NCBI GenBank assembly: GCA_020851465.1
Contig: JADZCR010000003.1
Span: forward strand, 186,001 to 250,000
Reading direction: 5' to 3'
Length of the DNA: 64,000 bases
Origin: Phycisphaeraceae bacterium
GTDB lineage: Bacteria > Planctomycetota > Phycisphaerae > Phycisphaerales > Phycisphaeraceae
Shown: piece by piece, positions 34,337 to 44,030 of the stretch
Layout of the letters: each line of letters starts with the position of its first letter
Position numbering within the stretch: position 1 is the stretch's first letter
Translations under genes and position numbers: made by a program
The notes under the pieces: generated by a model
The model's database searches: none
The model's input: the letters and a program-made list of their open reading frames with translations, nothing else
What the model was told of the DNA's origin: nothing

Positions 34337-34840
34337 ATGAACGATCGTGTGAACAACTTCGAGAAGCCGGCACGCCGACGCGATAAAGGCATGGGCGTGA
34401 TCGAAGCCGTCACGATTCTCGCGGGAATCGCGGGGCTGATGACCGCGGCTGTGGTGACGAGCAATTCGCTCCGCACCAGCAGTGCCGAGGCCCAGACCCA
34501 TGCGACGCTCCGCGAGTTGCGACAGGCGTTGATGAGTTATCAGGCCGAGCACAAGACTTTTCCGTCAGGCCCCACCGAACGGGTCATCACAACGCTGCTC
34601 CAGTCGCCATCGTCGAGGGTGTTCATGCAGAAGCTGTCGATCAGCTTTGCCGACCGTGATCGACCGACGGTTTACGACGGTTACGGGCGTGCGATCCGGT
34701 ACTTCGGTCCTGAGGATAAGCCGACGCAGGGAGCTGATTTCGTCTCCGCAGGGCCGGACGGTCGGTTCGGCGATCCATCCCATCCTTCCCCGCTGGGCAT
34801 TGACGATCTCCGCGGGGTTGATTTCGAGGTGATGCCATGA
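34337..34840 (+). CDS. Pseudopilin-like protein 1 (GspG-type loop)
   Basis: A 167-residue predicted pseudopilin with an atypical class III signal. Cleavage would follow the Gly of RRDKGMGVIEAVTILAG, leaving Met at +1 and Glu at +5, then a hydrophobic helix to about residue 40. The mature domain has a helix (HATLRELRQALMSYQAEHKTF) and ends with ADFVSAGPDGRFGD, which resembles the calcium-binding SxGxDGxxG loop of the major pseudopilin GspG. First of five pseudopilin genes; its TGA overlaps the next ATG (ATGA). The missing Phe at +1 would not prevent processing in known systems. Confidence 0.75.
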   Translation: MNDRVNNFEKPARRRDKGMGVIEAVTILAGIAGLMTAAVVTSNSLRTSSAEAQTHATLRELRQALMSYQAEHKTFPSGPTERVITTLLQSPSSRVFMQKLSISFADRDRPTVYDGYGRAIRYFGPEDKPTQGADFVSAGPDGRFGDPSHPSPLGIDDLRGVDFEVMP

Positions 34841-35514
34841 GCAAACGACTCCACAACCGGATGGAAGCCGCCGAGCACGATCTGTGTCGGCATGGTTTTA
34901 CGCTCATCGAGACGCTCGTCATCATCGTGATCATTGTGATTCTGGTGGCGGTGCTGGTGGTCGCAGGCACTCGATGGAAAGACAGCGGCAAGGTCGCCAA
35001 GACCCGCACCGCGCTTACCGCGCTGCAAGGGCTTGCGACCGAATATGAGGCCACCACGCAGGCGCGGGTCAATACCGACGGCATCACCCCTTTCGATTGG
35101 TCGGTCGCGCGATCTCACAACGCCCGCAGTACCAGCGGCGTCATCATCAGCGGCGGTCCGACAGTGATCACCGAGTCGATCTCCAAATTCTGCTTCGCCA
35201 TCAATCAGATTCCCGGCATCGAAGCCAACTTCGTCTCAGTGGGTAAGGACTTGATTCAGGGTCTGGGTGGTAAGGGAAACCCGGTTTCCACGACGCCGTT
35301 TATCCGTGTCGTCGATGCCTGGGGCAACGTGATTATCTACGGCGACGGCGTTAACCCGGTAAGAGAAGCGCCTTTCACGCCCGCGCACAACACCCCGTTC
35401 TTCGCATCAGCCGGTCCCGACGGTCAATGGGGCTCCAGTGCCACGGCGAGTCAGGCCAAGGACAACCTGTACAGCTTCGAGATCGACCCAAGCGAAGCCG
35501 CGAGGAAACGCTGA
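34837..35514 (+). CDS. Pseudopilin-like protein 2 (GspG-type loop)
   Basis: A 225-residue class III signal protein: basic leader, cleavage predicted after Gly in CRHGFTLIETLVIIVIIV, N-helix to about residue 44. Near the C-terminus FFASAGPDGQWGS repeats the GspG-like calcium loop seen in the previous gene, so these two may be major-pseudopilin-like or derived from one duplication. The start overlaps the previous stop by 4 bp, and the next gene begins 1 bp after its stop. A long leader of about 20 residues precedes the cleavage site, longer than average. Confidence 0.85.
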   Translation: MSKRLHNRMEAAEHDLCRHGFTLIETLVIIVIIVILVAVLVVAGTRWKDSGKVAKTRTALTALQGLATEYEATTQARVNTDGITPFDWSVARSHNARSTSGVIISGGPTVITESISKFCFAINQIPGIEANFVSVGKDLIQGLGGKGNPVSTTPFIRVVDAWGNVIIYGDGVNPVREAPFTPAHNTPFFASAGPDGQWGSSATASQAKDNLYSFEIDPSEAARKR

Positions 35515-35515
35515 A

Positions 35516-36451
35516 GTGAAAACCACGACGAAGAAAATTTCATTCACCGCTCACCGCCTCGATCCGACGCTGCGTGGGTTCACGCTCATCGAACTGCTGG
35601 TGGTGATCGGCATCATCGGCATCCTGGCTGCGACATCGATCCCCTTCGTCCGGTCGATGCAGGAATCGACCAACCTGTCCGCAGCCATCAATGCGGTAAG
35701 CGTGGGTGTCGCGGGAGCAAGGTCGTACTCAACCCGAACGGCACCCAAAGCCCGGTTCAATATCGATCTCGACCCCAACACGGCGGGAGATCAGTTCGGC
35801 CAATACAGCGGCACGGCGGCCATCTTCACCCCGGCCAATGAAATCCGCCTGGTGGAAAACATCGCCAACGCGGTCAATCACGCCTCACCCGGCGTTCCGG
35901 TCGAAACCATCGTGGCCCCGCCCAACGACATGAGCGGCTATCAGGATCTGAAAATTGACTACATCCAGATACCGAGCAACATCGGCGTCGCGGGTGTCAC
36001 GAGAACCGGTGCCACACCCACATTCCTGCCGCCGCCCTTCGCCATCCGCTTTGATCAAAACGGCACGATGGTCGCGGGCAGCGATGACCAGCGAGTCGTG
36101 TACTACGACGGCGACCATGACCATAAGTTCATCACCGATCCGGGTGTAACCGGAGGCAGCCGTGCGAATCCGTTCAGCGGCGGCGTCTATGACGTGAATC
36201 AGTGGGATCCGTGGAACCGTTCGTTTGTTGCCGGGACATTCGATACCAACGCAGCTAAGTACAAACTTCCCTTCGAGCGGATTGAAACGGTCGTCGCCGT
36301 CGTGGTTTATTCCAAGAGTGATTTCGCCAACGCCGGATTGGACTGGAATGCAGGTCAAGGACCGATCAAGACGTGGCTCGAAGCCCACGGCCGCACGATG
36401 TTCTTCAGCCGTTACACCGGTGTCGCTCTACGGGAGTTCACCAACCCATGA
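35516..36451 (+). CDS. Pseudopilin-like protein 3
   Basis: A 311-residue protein starting at GTG 35516, one base after the preceding TGA. A leader of about 20 residues precedes the cleavage site in LRGFTLIELLVVIGIIGILA. The N-helix continues with SIPFVRSMQESTNLSAAINAVSVGVAGARSYS, which fits GspH-type minor pseudopilins. The globular part contains an acidic stretch (YYDGDHDHKF) that could bind metal. Its length is greater than GspH (about 170-200). The stop overlaps the next start as ATGA. Confidence 0.85.
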   Translation: MKTTTKKISFTAHRLDPTLRGFTLIELLVVIGIIGILAATSIPFVRSMQESTNLSAAINAVSVGVAGARSYSTRTAPKARFNIDLDPNTAGDQFGQYSGTAAIFTPANEIRLVENIANAVNHASPGVPVETIVAPPNDMSGYQDLKIDYIQIPSNIGVAGVTRTGATPTFLPPPFAIRFDQNGTMVAGSDDQRVVYYDGDHDHKFITDPGVTGGSRANPFSGGVYDVNQWDPWNRSFVAGTFDTNAAKYKLPFERIETVVAVVVYSKSDFANAGLDWNAGQGPIKTWLEAHGRTMFFSRYTGVALREFTNP

Positions 36452-37314
36452 TTACCCCGCGCATCAAGCCATCCTCGCGTCGGCGTGCTGCATTCACTCT
36501 GATGGAAGTGTTGATTGCGATCGGCATCTTCGCTGTGGGTATGGTCGCTGTGGCAGCGGTCTTTCCCGCAGCCATCTACCTTCAGAAGCAGACGATCCAG
36601 GATGCGACATCACAACAGGTCGCACGCAACGCGACTGCGATCATGCAGTCCGTTTTGTTCACCTATGACTGGGATGGAACGAACCCCGGCGGAAATCTCG
36701 CGGACTACTACACGACGGGGCATGACTTCGGCGGCGTCCAGGCACTCCCCTTCCTGGTTTCAGGCTCCGCAGCAGTCCCCAATGGTTACACGGGTGATAC
36801 GGTAATGACGACTTCTCCGGCGGTGCCCGCGTTCAGCGAGGACCTGCGCAGTTATCCGTCGTACATCCAGACTTCTTCATCACGAAAATACTTCTGGCAG
36901 CCCTTTGTCAAGAATCAGGGCGGCAACCCCGCTTCGACATCCAATCCCTGGGTGTTTTACGTGTTCGTGATGACGAGCACACCCGAAGGCGTTCCCCAGG
37001 TTCATACCCAGACGGTCACGGTGGACGCTTCAAATCCCTCGCAATTCAACTTCGGGTCGAACTTCAACGACAATGACAGCGACGGCAACCTCGATTGGCT
37101 GCACGCTGGTGACGTGGTGCTGGACAATACCGGGACCATTCACCAGATCACCGAGGCTGCGTCCACCTACATCGTGACCAAGTCCATCATCGTGGGCTCG
37201 CCGACCAAGATTTTCTTCGGTCGCGGCCCCGACAACGTGAACTCACGAAACAAGACCAACCCGACCACCCGCATTATTCCCGTGGATGTGGTTGTCAAGG
37301 ATCCCACGCCATGA
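36448..37314 (+). CDS. Pseudopilin-like protein 4, Ala at the -1 cleavage position
   Basis: A 288-residue minor pseudopilin-like protein (GspI/PilV-like by its FTLMEVLIAIGIFAVGM helix). The residue before the predicted cleavage site is Ala (RRRAAFTLME) rather than the conserved Gly, which may slow or prevent prepilin peptidase processing. The mature domain contains DNDSDGNLDW (about 212-221), resembling a calcium-binding DxDxDG loop. Start ATG 36448 overlaps the previous stop, and its own TGA overlaps the next ATG, so translation is coupled across the operon. Confidence 0.8.
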   Translation: MITPRIKPSSRRRAAFTLMEVLIAIGIFAVGMVAVAAVFPAAIYLQKQTIQDATSQQVARNATAIMQSVLFTYDWDGTNPGGNLADYYTTGHDFGGVQALPFLVSGSAAVPNGYTGDTVMTTSPAVPAFSEDLRSYPSYIQTSSSRKYFWQPFVKNQGGNPASTSNPWVFYVFVMTSTPEGVPQVHTQTVTVDASNPSQFNFGSNFNDNDSDGNLDWLHAGDVVLDNTGTIHQITEAASTYIVTKSIIVGSPTKIFFGRGPDNVNSRNKTNPTTRIIPVDVVVKDPTP

Positions 37315-38609
37315 CGCGGTCAATTTCCCACCAATCCGGTTTTACGCTGATGGAACTGATCGTCGCAACGGCGATCACGGTCCTGATGATCGGCCTGGTC
37401 ACCAACATCTTCAACAGCACCACGCGCGCGGTCTCGACCGGCACACAAAAGAGCGAGATGATCGGCAAACAGCGCGTCATCGGCGATGGTCTGGAACTTG
37501 AAACCCGAAAAAGCTCGACCCGTGCCGCAATGGTCGGGCCTAACAGCACACCCGCCGGCTTCCTTGTAATCCTGCAAAAAACGATTCCAAACATTCACGA
37601 TACGCTCAAGGATAAAGAAAACGGCGTAGCAACTCATTCTGTCCGCAGCGACCAACTGGTGTTCATCTTCGATCAGGGATTAGGCGGCACCGACCTGCTC
37701 CGTCCTGTCTGCCCAGCCTCCAGTACGACATTTGACAGCGATCTGGCCCCGCCTGAGTCACGCTATGTCCGTATCTGGTACGGACACGTCCTGAAAACAA
37801 ACGGAGCAGGAACCGCAGCGACTGGGCTGGGAGCATCCGGGCCGAATGAGTTTGCCTCCCAGTGGATGCTCGGACGAGAAGCTCTCTTTCTGCGGGGAGG
37901 AACGCCGACCGGGGTTTATTCAGCGGGAGCTGCGTACAACGCAAACGTGACTGTTTACAACGAACCGCTGTACAAGGGATATGCCGACATCAGTGCGCAG
38001 GACTTGGATGCCTTGACCGGCGCCAGCGGAACACTTGATATCTCAAACGCCGGCACTGCTGCCGCCTATCGTGCCGCAGCCTATCAATACACCTACGGCG
38101 ATCAGCTACCCTGGGCCAACCCCGCCCCCGGCAACTTCAACTTCGACAGCAGTCAGATCGCGCAGATGCACAGTGCCTTCATGGCAAATGTCAGCGACTT
38201 TATCGTCGAGTTTGCGGCTGATATTTCAGATGACCTGCCTACCGTCGCACCCGACGGCCAACCCGATGGTGAACCCGATCGTGACACGGTAACCGGTGAT
38301 ATCAAGTGGTATAGCGGTATCGCACACTCCGGCAGCAGCGACGATCCCATGACCTATGTGCCCGGTTCTTATGCCGCAGCTGAAAGCGGCAGTCTGCCCG
38401 CCAATGCGGATGCGGCCTTTGTGTGGGGGCACACCGGCAGTGCCGGCGCGGTGGCGTTTGGATCAACTACTAATGTCTGGCCGTACATGCTTCGCATCCG
38501 TTATCGCTTGCACGATCAGCGCGGCGAACTCATCGGACGCGAGCTTTCCACCAGTCAAAAGGAACTGGGCCAGTGGTACGAAATCATTGTGCCTGTGAAT
38601 CGTGACTGA
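37311..38609 (+). CDS. Pseudopilin-like protein 5 (GspJ/PilW-like)
   Basis: A 432-residue protein with cleavage predicted after Gly in HQSGFTLMELIVATAITVLM. It is followed by a helix and a TTRAVSTGTQKSEMIGKQRVIGDGLELETRK segment typical of GspJ/PilW minor pseudopilins. It is about twice the length of GspJ. The C-terminal third carries an Asp/Pro-rich segment (PDGQPDGEPDRDT, about 320-332) and ends with LRIRYRLHDQRGEL, a PilW-like closing strand. It overlaps the previous gene by 4 bp and precedes the GspK-like gene by 33 bp. Confidence 0.8.
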   Translation: MTRSISHQSGFTLMELIVATAITVLMIGLVTNIFNSTTRAVSTGTQKSEMIGKQRVIGDGLELETRKSSTRAAMVGPNSTPAGFLVILQKTIPNIHDTLKDKENGVATHSVRSDQLVFIFDQGLGGTDLLRPVCPASSTTFDSDLAPPESRYVRIWYGHVLKTNGAGTAATGLGASGPNEFASQWMLGREALFLRGGTPTGVYSAGAAYNANVTVYNEPLYKGYADISAQDLDALTGASGTLDISNAGTAAAYRAAAYQYTYGDQLPWANPAPGNFNFDSSQIAQMHSAFMANVSDFIVEFAADISDDLPTVAPDGQPDGEPDRDTVTGDIKWYSGIAHSGSSDDPMTYVPGSYAAAESGSLPANADAAFVWGHTGSAGAVAFGSTTNVWPYMLRIRYRLHDQRGELIGRELSTSQKELGQWYEIIVPVNRD

Positions 38610-38642
38610 GCGTCGGGTCCGCACCTGGCGAAAGGATATGCC

Positions 38643-41600
38643 ATGCCACTCAACCTCCACGGAGCTTTCGGGATGACGCATCTCCCCCGCTTCAGCAACG
38701 CCCAAACCCGCCGACTCGACGCGAGGCGGCGCGGTTCGCTCTTGATCCTGACGGTCGTGGTACTCGTGCTCATGGCGATCATGGGGGCTGCTTACATGCA
38801 GGTCGCCCGTACAGATCGTCTGGCCACCCGTCGGAGTGAGATCAGCAACCTCGATCTGGTCATCAACGGCATCATCGCTGAACTGAAAAAGCAACTGGCG
38901 GAAGATCTCTTCAAGCCCTCGCCCGACACCTCGGATGACGCCAATGACACGATGTACGACTACCCGTGGACCAACTCCGCGGGTAGCTGGTCCGTCGCGC
39001 CGTTCAGCGGCCCAAATCAGATCGCCAAGGGAAAACTGGGTGACGATACCTATCTGGCCGCGACCGTCCCGACCTGGAGCGCAGCAGGTGACGCTAACGC
39101 CAGTTGGTCGCATATTTCCAATATCGGAGGATTTTTTCTCGATCTTCCGACTCTGGGCAGCAGCGTCACCTATCGTGAAAATCTGCTCAACATGTCCGAC
39201 ACGGAGCACTCGGATACTGATCAGGCGATCACTACCTTCCTGAATCAACCCTATAGCGTTGACTACGAGCCTCGTGGTGCCGACGCCGACGGCGACGGAA
39301 TCCGCGACAGCCGCTGGACGTGGGCCCCGGTTGGAGTCCGTCAACTGGGTGAGAACTCTTACGTCACCGCTGTCCGGCTGATCGATCTAAGCTCCCTTGT
39401 CAATCTCAACGCGCACACCGCGATAACCAGTGACGGCGCATCGCTGGGCACCATGACCGGAACTCCTGCTTCTGATACCAGCTCACGTGGTTACTATCCG
39501 ACGGATACCGACCTTTCCCGCTTTTTCTACCACGCGATGAACAGCGGATCGTTCACTGAACTGGTCAATGTTCTCCAGCATCGCAACATCCCTACATCAC
39601 TGCCCACATCACGAACCTCGCGTGATGACGCGTGGAACAATACCGTTCGCTATTTCGGTTTGACCAGCGATCGCTTTGTCATCGCTGATGAAATGGAGCT
39701 GCGGTTCCGCAATGGCTTGAATAACGGACTCTCAAAAGCGGACATCGAAAAAGCGGTCGCTGATGGTGTTCCCTACAACCGCCTGCCCAATCTGCTTCGC
39801 GCCGCGGCCATCACCGAAACCACCTACAGCACGGTGACGGGGGTCACGACATTTGAAGATTACTTCCTGGGAGGGGCATCCACCGCCAATGTTTACGACG
39901 CGGCCCGTACTTATCCCGCTGTCCGGCAAATGCTCACGACCTACAGCGGGGCATCCGCGTTGGCGCAGAATTTCGCCAACATCAATACCACCAACCGCGA
40001 TCAGTACGACCTGGTGAATCCCGACCCGGCACTCACCGCTGCTGCCCGTATCGATGCTACACGGCTACGGATCGAAAATAGCCTGAAGGTCGGCACAGCG
40101 GCATACCTTGGGTTGGACCCCTCCGCAGATCTGGCCACCATTCAAGCCATCGCGGCTGACTTCGCTGTCGCCATCGAAGACTACTCCGATACCAACCACG
40201 AGGTGTCGTCCTACACTGACACCGCAGCTACACCCGTGACGCACTACGGCATGGAGGCGCTTCCCTTTCTGCGCGAGGCCTATATCCAGTTTGGCTACCT
40301 GGATACTGACGATCGCGATGCGACCAATCTTCCTTCAACAGACCTCGGCTATGCAGGGCCTGATGGCACCTTTGATACATGGAAACGTCAGGATAACTCC
40401 CGCGCGATGGCGGTCGAGATCGCCAATCCGTTTGACAAGGAGATCGACTTTTCCGCGACACGAGTCCGCATCGTGGTGTTCGAGCAGGAAGGCCAGGCTG
40501 GCGAGTCCATTCACGGAACGTATGAACTGACCTCTGGAACGCTCGCAGCGCGCACAGGCACTTCAGCTTCAGCCAACACCATCATCGTTTCGCCGCCACA
40601 GACGCCTGTGGATGAGGATAACACCGGCGGCACGATCGGCACGGACCTCGTTACTGATCTGGGGCTGCCAGGCTCGCCGGTGGTCACTGCCGCCAATACG
40701 CTGTCTTTCCCGGTTCCATTCGGGAATAACATCACCGTTGCGCTGCAAACGCTAGTCGGTAGTAGCTGGGTGACGTATGACCGCCTCCGACTCTCGGATA
40801 TGGTCGGGACGGCTGACCCCGCGATTGTGCATACAGCCGACACCACGCAGCGCAATATGCATGTGCAGGCGTCTTTCGGTCGTGATGGACGAAAACTGCA
40901 CTACCTGTCGAACGACGGCATTAACTTCGTTGCGACGCCGCGCTCTGCGCCGGTGGATTGGGGCATGGGTTCGCCGCCGACATCGCCGGCGTATCGCACC
41001 CGCGCAACGCTTGCGAACAACATCGGCCCAAGCCCCGCCGACGCTCTGGGGCTTGATACCAAAGGCACCATCACCAACGCCGATGCAACGCTCGACGAAT
41101 TTCAGATTCCGCTGGCGGATCGCCCATTCCTGAGCATCGCTGAGTTAGGCTGGATTCAGATGTTCGGGTTCACCAATGAACGCGATGCTGGTAACAAGCC
41201 GGTCGGCGATTTCGCGGAACGGATGAAAAATCTGAACGCCAATCGGCGTACGCTCGATTTCTCGACTACCGCACAGGTCGCCAGCGGCGTCGATATTCCT
41301 CACGCCGCCATCCTGCTCAGCCAGTTCACCACGATCAGCCCGCTCCACGACGGCGTCGATAACACCAACACCGACCGCGACAACAACGGAGCAACCAACG
41401 CGGATGCGGCAACTGAAAAATTCGTCCCCGGCATGATCAACATCAACACGATGCCCCGTCATCTGTTGACGTTTACCGCACCGCTGCCTGAGCCGGTCGC
41501 CACCATACAGCCGCTGATCGATCAGATCATCGCTTACCGCGACAATCCCTCCGGCCGGGCGACACAAACCAGCCTCGCAACCAATCGAGCCGCTCCCGGA

Positions 41601-41990
41601 ATATCCACCCTCAGCGAGTTGTTGTATCTCCGCAGCACCACACCCGGTACCAACACGGATATGCAGGAGTACGGCAGCGATACCGCGGACAACAGCACCA
41701 GTGCGGTCGATCTCTATCCAAAACCTGAGGATGTAACCGCCGGCAATGCTTCGCGCGTGGCATCGACCGATACCGCGGAAGAACGGCTCGCCCGCTTCCA
41801 GTTCCTCGCTCAGGGTTATACGACCCGCAGTGACATCTATGCGGCCTACGTGCTCGTCCGTGGTTACTCCACCGCGAACTTCGCATCGGGCATCGCAGAG
41901 GAAGCGCAGTTCTGTGTGATCTTCGATCGCTCAGCGATTAACACGCGCACTGACACGCCGAAGATTCTTGGCTTCTATCGCCTGCGGTGA
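38643..41990 (+). CDS. Very large GspK-like minor pseudopilin (1115 residues)
   Basis: Predicted tip pseudopilin of the GspK/PilX class. A basic N-terminus (DARRRGSLLILTVVVLVLMA, about 26-45) matches the K-type signal, which lacks Glu at +5. The C-terminal part carries the GspK-type helix-hairpin-helix block (MININTMPRHLLTF, then PLIDQIIAYRDNPSG and STLSELLYL, about 928-1000). Between them is a very long extracytoplasmic region with a DADGDGIRDSRW calcium-like loop (about 217-228) and a stretch of beta-rich sequence. GspK is normally about 300-350 residues, so this is about three times larger. AAAGGA stands 6 nt before ATG. It closes the pseudopilin operon. Confidence 0.8.
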   Translation: MPLNLHGAFGMTHLPRFSNAQTRRLDARRRGSLLILTVVVLVLMAIMGAAYMQVARTDRLATRRSEISNLDLVINGIIAELKKQLAEDLFKPSPDTSDDANDTMYDYPWTNSAGSWSVAPFSGPNQIAKGKLGDDTYLAATVPTWSAAGDANASWSHISNIGGFFLDLPTLGSSVTYRENLLNMSDTEHSDTDQAITTFLNQPYSVDYEPRGADADGDGIRDSRWTWAPVGVRQLGENSYVTAVRLIDLSSLVNLNAHTAITSDGASLGTMTGTPASDTSSRGYYPTDTDLSRFFYHAMNSGSFTELVNVLQHRNIPTSLPTSRTSRDDAWNNTVRYFGLTSDRFVIADEMELRFRNGLNNGLSKADIEKAVADGVPYNRLPNLLRAAAITETTYSTVTGVTTFEDYFLGGASTANVYDAARTYPAVRQMLTTYSGASALAQNFANINTTNRDQYDLVNPDPALTAAARIDATRLRIENSLKVGTAAYLGLDPSADLATIQAIAADFAVAIEDYSDTNHEVSSYTDTAATPVTHYGMEALPFLREAYIQFGYLDTDDRDATNLPSTDLGYAGPDGTFDTWKRQDNSRAMAVEIANPFDKEIDFSATRVRIVVFEQEGQAGESIHGTYELTSGTLAARTGTSASANTIIVSPPQTPVDEDNTGGTIGTDLVTDLGLPGSPVVTAANTLSFPVPFGNNITVALQTLVGSSWVTYDRLRLSDMVGTADPAIVHTADTTQRNMHVQASFGRDGRKLHYLSNDGINFVATPRSAPVDWGMGSPPTSPAYRTRATLANNIGPSPADALGLDTKGTITNADATLDEFQIPLADRPFLSIAELGWIQMFGFTNERDAGNKPVGDFAERMKNLNANRRTLDFSTTAQVASGVDIPHAAILLSQFTTISPLHDGVDNTNTDRDNNGATNADAATEKFVPGMININTMPRHLLTFTAPLPEPVATIQPLIDQIIAYRDNPSGRATQTSLATNRAAPGISTLSELLYLRSTTPGTNTDMQEYGSDTADNSTSAVDLYPKPEDVTAGNASRVASTDTAEERLARFQFLAQGYTTRSDIYAAYVLVRGYSTANFASGIAEEAQFCVIFDRSAINTRTDTPKILGFYRLR

Positions 41991-42043
41991 TCGGCAGAGT
42001 GAAGCCTGTCGTCGGTACAAGCTCACGCAACCACGGATGGATC

Positions 42044-42067
42044 GCGGTGAGGTGGTTCGTTCACCGC
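42044..42067 (+). terminator. Hairpin after the pseudopilin operon
   Basis: GCGGTGA (42044-42050) pairs perfectly with TCACCGC (42061-42067) over a 10-nt loop, about 53 nt after the GspK-like stop. It is not followed by a U tract. It is the best terminator candidate for the long pilus operon. Confidence 0.4.
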
Positions 42068-42134
42068 TGGCACACGAACTGATACCTGATCCCTCCCGTT
42101 GCATCCGGGACGGCATTCGCTGACACTTGCTCAT

Positions 42135-42551
42135 ATGAACGACCCGAACTGCCTCTTTTGCAAGATCGTCGCGGGACAAATTCCCTGTCACCGTGTTTAT
42201 GAAGATGCGAACGTGCTGGCGTTTCTGGATATCGGGCCGCTGGCACGCGGGCATACGCTCGTGATACCCAAAGCGCATTTTGTCACGCTCGACCAGATGA
42301 CACCGCAGGACGTGTCTGTCTGCACCGCAGTGCTGCCGAAGCTCAGCCGGGCGGTCTGCCGCGCCACCGGAGCGACTGCCTGGAACATCCTGCAAAACAA
42401 CGGATCCGCGGCACAGCAATCTATCGGCCACGTCCACTTCCACATCATCCCCCGAGCCGGCGGCGACACCATCGGCTATCGCTGGAACGCCGGCAAGCTC
42501 GATGCTGCGGATGCTCAATCACTGATCGAAAAAATCACCGGCTCGTTGTGA
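42135..42551 (+). CDS. HIT-family nucleotide hydrolase
   Basis: Histidine-triad protein of 138 residues, predicted to hydrolyse adenosine phosphoramidates or related dinucleotides. It has CLFCKIVAGQIPCHRVYED at the N-terminus, TLVIPKAHF and the catalytic HVHFHIIPR (about 97-105). The CxxC near the start, with His residues, forms the zinc site of many HIT hydrolases. ATG 42135 fits the family N-terminus; an in-frame start 36 nt upstream does not. No operon partner is obvious. Confidence 0.93.
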   Translation: MNDPNCLFCKIVAGQIPCHRVYEDANVLAFLDIGPLARGHTLVIPKAHFVTLDQMTPQDVSVCTAVLPKLSRAVCRATGATAWNILQNNGSAAQQSIGHVHFHIIPRAGGDTIGYRWNAGKLDAADAQSLIEKITGSL

Positions 42552-42604
42552 TGACACACCGTTGCCGGTCGATCATGCGACGCTTGGCTCGTAAGTCGTA
42601 ATGG

Positions 42605-43870
42605 TTACAACTTCAGGCGGGTGTGGAACCGTTCCATCGCCTCTTCGACATTTGCCCTGCTGTTGAACGCACTGATGCGGAAGTAGCCCTCACCTGACGC
42701 ACCAAAACCGCTGCCGGGCGTGCCGACGACGTTGGCTTCGTTCAGGAGTTTGTCGAAAAACTCCCAGCTTTTCATGCGGGTCGTCGAGCCTCCGGTCGTC
42801 GGGGGCTGAAGCCAGATATACGGCGCATTGGTGCCGCCGAACACCTTCAGGCCGAGTTTCATCAGTGACTCACGGATGATCCGGGCATTGGCCATATAAA
42901 AATCGATCGTCGCCTTGACCTGTGCCTTGCCTTCGGCTGAGTAAGTTGCTTCCGCCCCGCGCTGCACGATGTAGGCGACTCCGTTGAACTTCGTCGTGTG
43001 TCTGCGGTTCCACAAGCGATGGAAATCCACGCGACCGCCGGCCACGGATCCGTCCCTGGTCTTACCCGTCACCGTCCGTGGCACCACCGTGTACGCACAG
43101 CGCGTGCCGGTGAAGCCGGCCGTCTTTGAATAACTGCGGAATTCAATCGCCACATCACGGCCGCCCGGAACCTCGTAAATCGAGTGCGGGATCGACGGAT
43201 CGGTGATGTATGCGTAATAAGCCGCGTCATAGAGGATCAGCGCATCATTGGCCTTGGCGTATGCCACCCAGCGTGCCAAGGTATCGCGTGTGGCGACGGC
43301 ACCGGTGGGATTGTTCGGATAGCAGAGGTAGATCACATCCACCTTCCGCTTTGGAAGCTCAGGGGTGAAGTTATTTTCAGCCGTCGTCGGCAGATAGACC
43401 AGACCGTCGTATTCGCCGCGGTCGTTGGCAGCTCCGGTATTTCCCGCCATCACGTTGGTATCGACGTACACCGGATAAACCGGATCGGTCATCGCAATCA
43501 CGTTGTCATGGCCAAGAATGTCGAGGATGTTTCCCGTGTCGCATTTCGAGCCATCGGACACAAAAACCTCGTCGGGCTGGATGTCGCAGCCGCGCGCCTG
43601 GTAATCATTTTTTGCGATCGCTTCGCGCAGAAAGCCGTAACCCTGTTCGTCGCCATAACCCTGAAACGTCTCGCGTCGGGACATGTCGTCAACCGCCTTG
43701 TGCATCGCGGAGATGACCGCGGGAGCAAGCGGCTCGGTTACATCCCCAATGCCCAGACGGATTACCTTCGCGGACGGATGAGAAGCCTGAAAAGCCTTGA
43801 CTCGCCGACCGATTTCGGGAAAGAGATAGCCAGCTTTGAGCTTGAGGTAGTTGTCGTTGATGTAGGCCAT
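42605..43870 (-). CDS. dapL: LL-diaminopimelate aminotransferase
   Basis: PLP enzyme that converts tetrahydrodipicolinate directly to LL-diaminopimelate in lysine and peptidoglycan synthesis. The 421-residue product has the DapL N-terminus ([20 protein letters not shown]), [48 protein letters not shown] and the PLP-lysine segment [21 protein letters not shown] up to the arginine. The length equals characterised plant and chlamydial DapL (about 410-430). The pathway is typical of Chlamydiae, Planctomycetota and Verrucomicrobiota, which supports the taxonomic guess. It lies 160 bp downstream of alaS on the same strand and may be co-transcribed. Confidence 0.95.
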   Translation of the reverse strand: MAYINDNYLKLKAGYLFPEIGRRVKAFQASHPSAKVIRLGIGDVTEPLAPAVISAMHKAVDDMSRRETFQGYGDEQGYGFLREAIAKNDYQARGCDIQPDEVFVSDGSKCDTGNILDILGHDNVIAMTDPVYPVYVDTNVMAGNTGAANDRGEYDGLVYLPTTAENNFTPELPKRKVDVIYLCYPNNPTGAVATRDTLARWVAYAKANDALILYDAAYYAYITDPSIPHSIYEVPGGRDVAIEFRSYSKTAGFTGTRCAYTVVPRTVTGKTRDGSVAGGRVDFHRLWNRRHTTKFNGVAYIVQRGAEATYSAEGKAQVKATIDFYMANARIIRESLMKLGLKVFGGTNAPYIWLQPPTTGGSTTRMKSWEFFDKLLNEANVVGTPGSGFGASGEGYFRISAFNSRANVEEAMERFHTRLKL

Positions 43871-44030
43871 GAATCAATTACTCACACAAAGGGAAACAAG
43901 AGCGAAAAAGTTACCGGGAAATCGGAGCAAGCGAAAGCTCATCCAGGGATGCGGCGCCGGAGCCTCCCCTTGATGCGGGAGCAATAGAATCGGGTCCGCC
44001 GACTGCGAACATCGCTCCGCGAAAAAAGAT

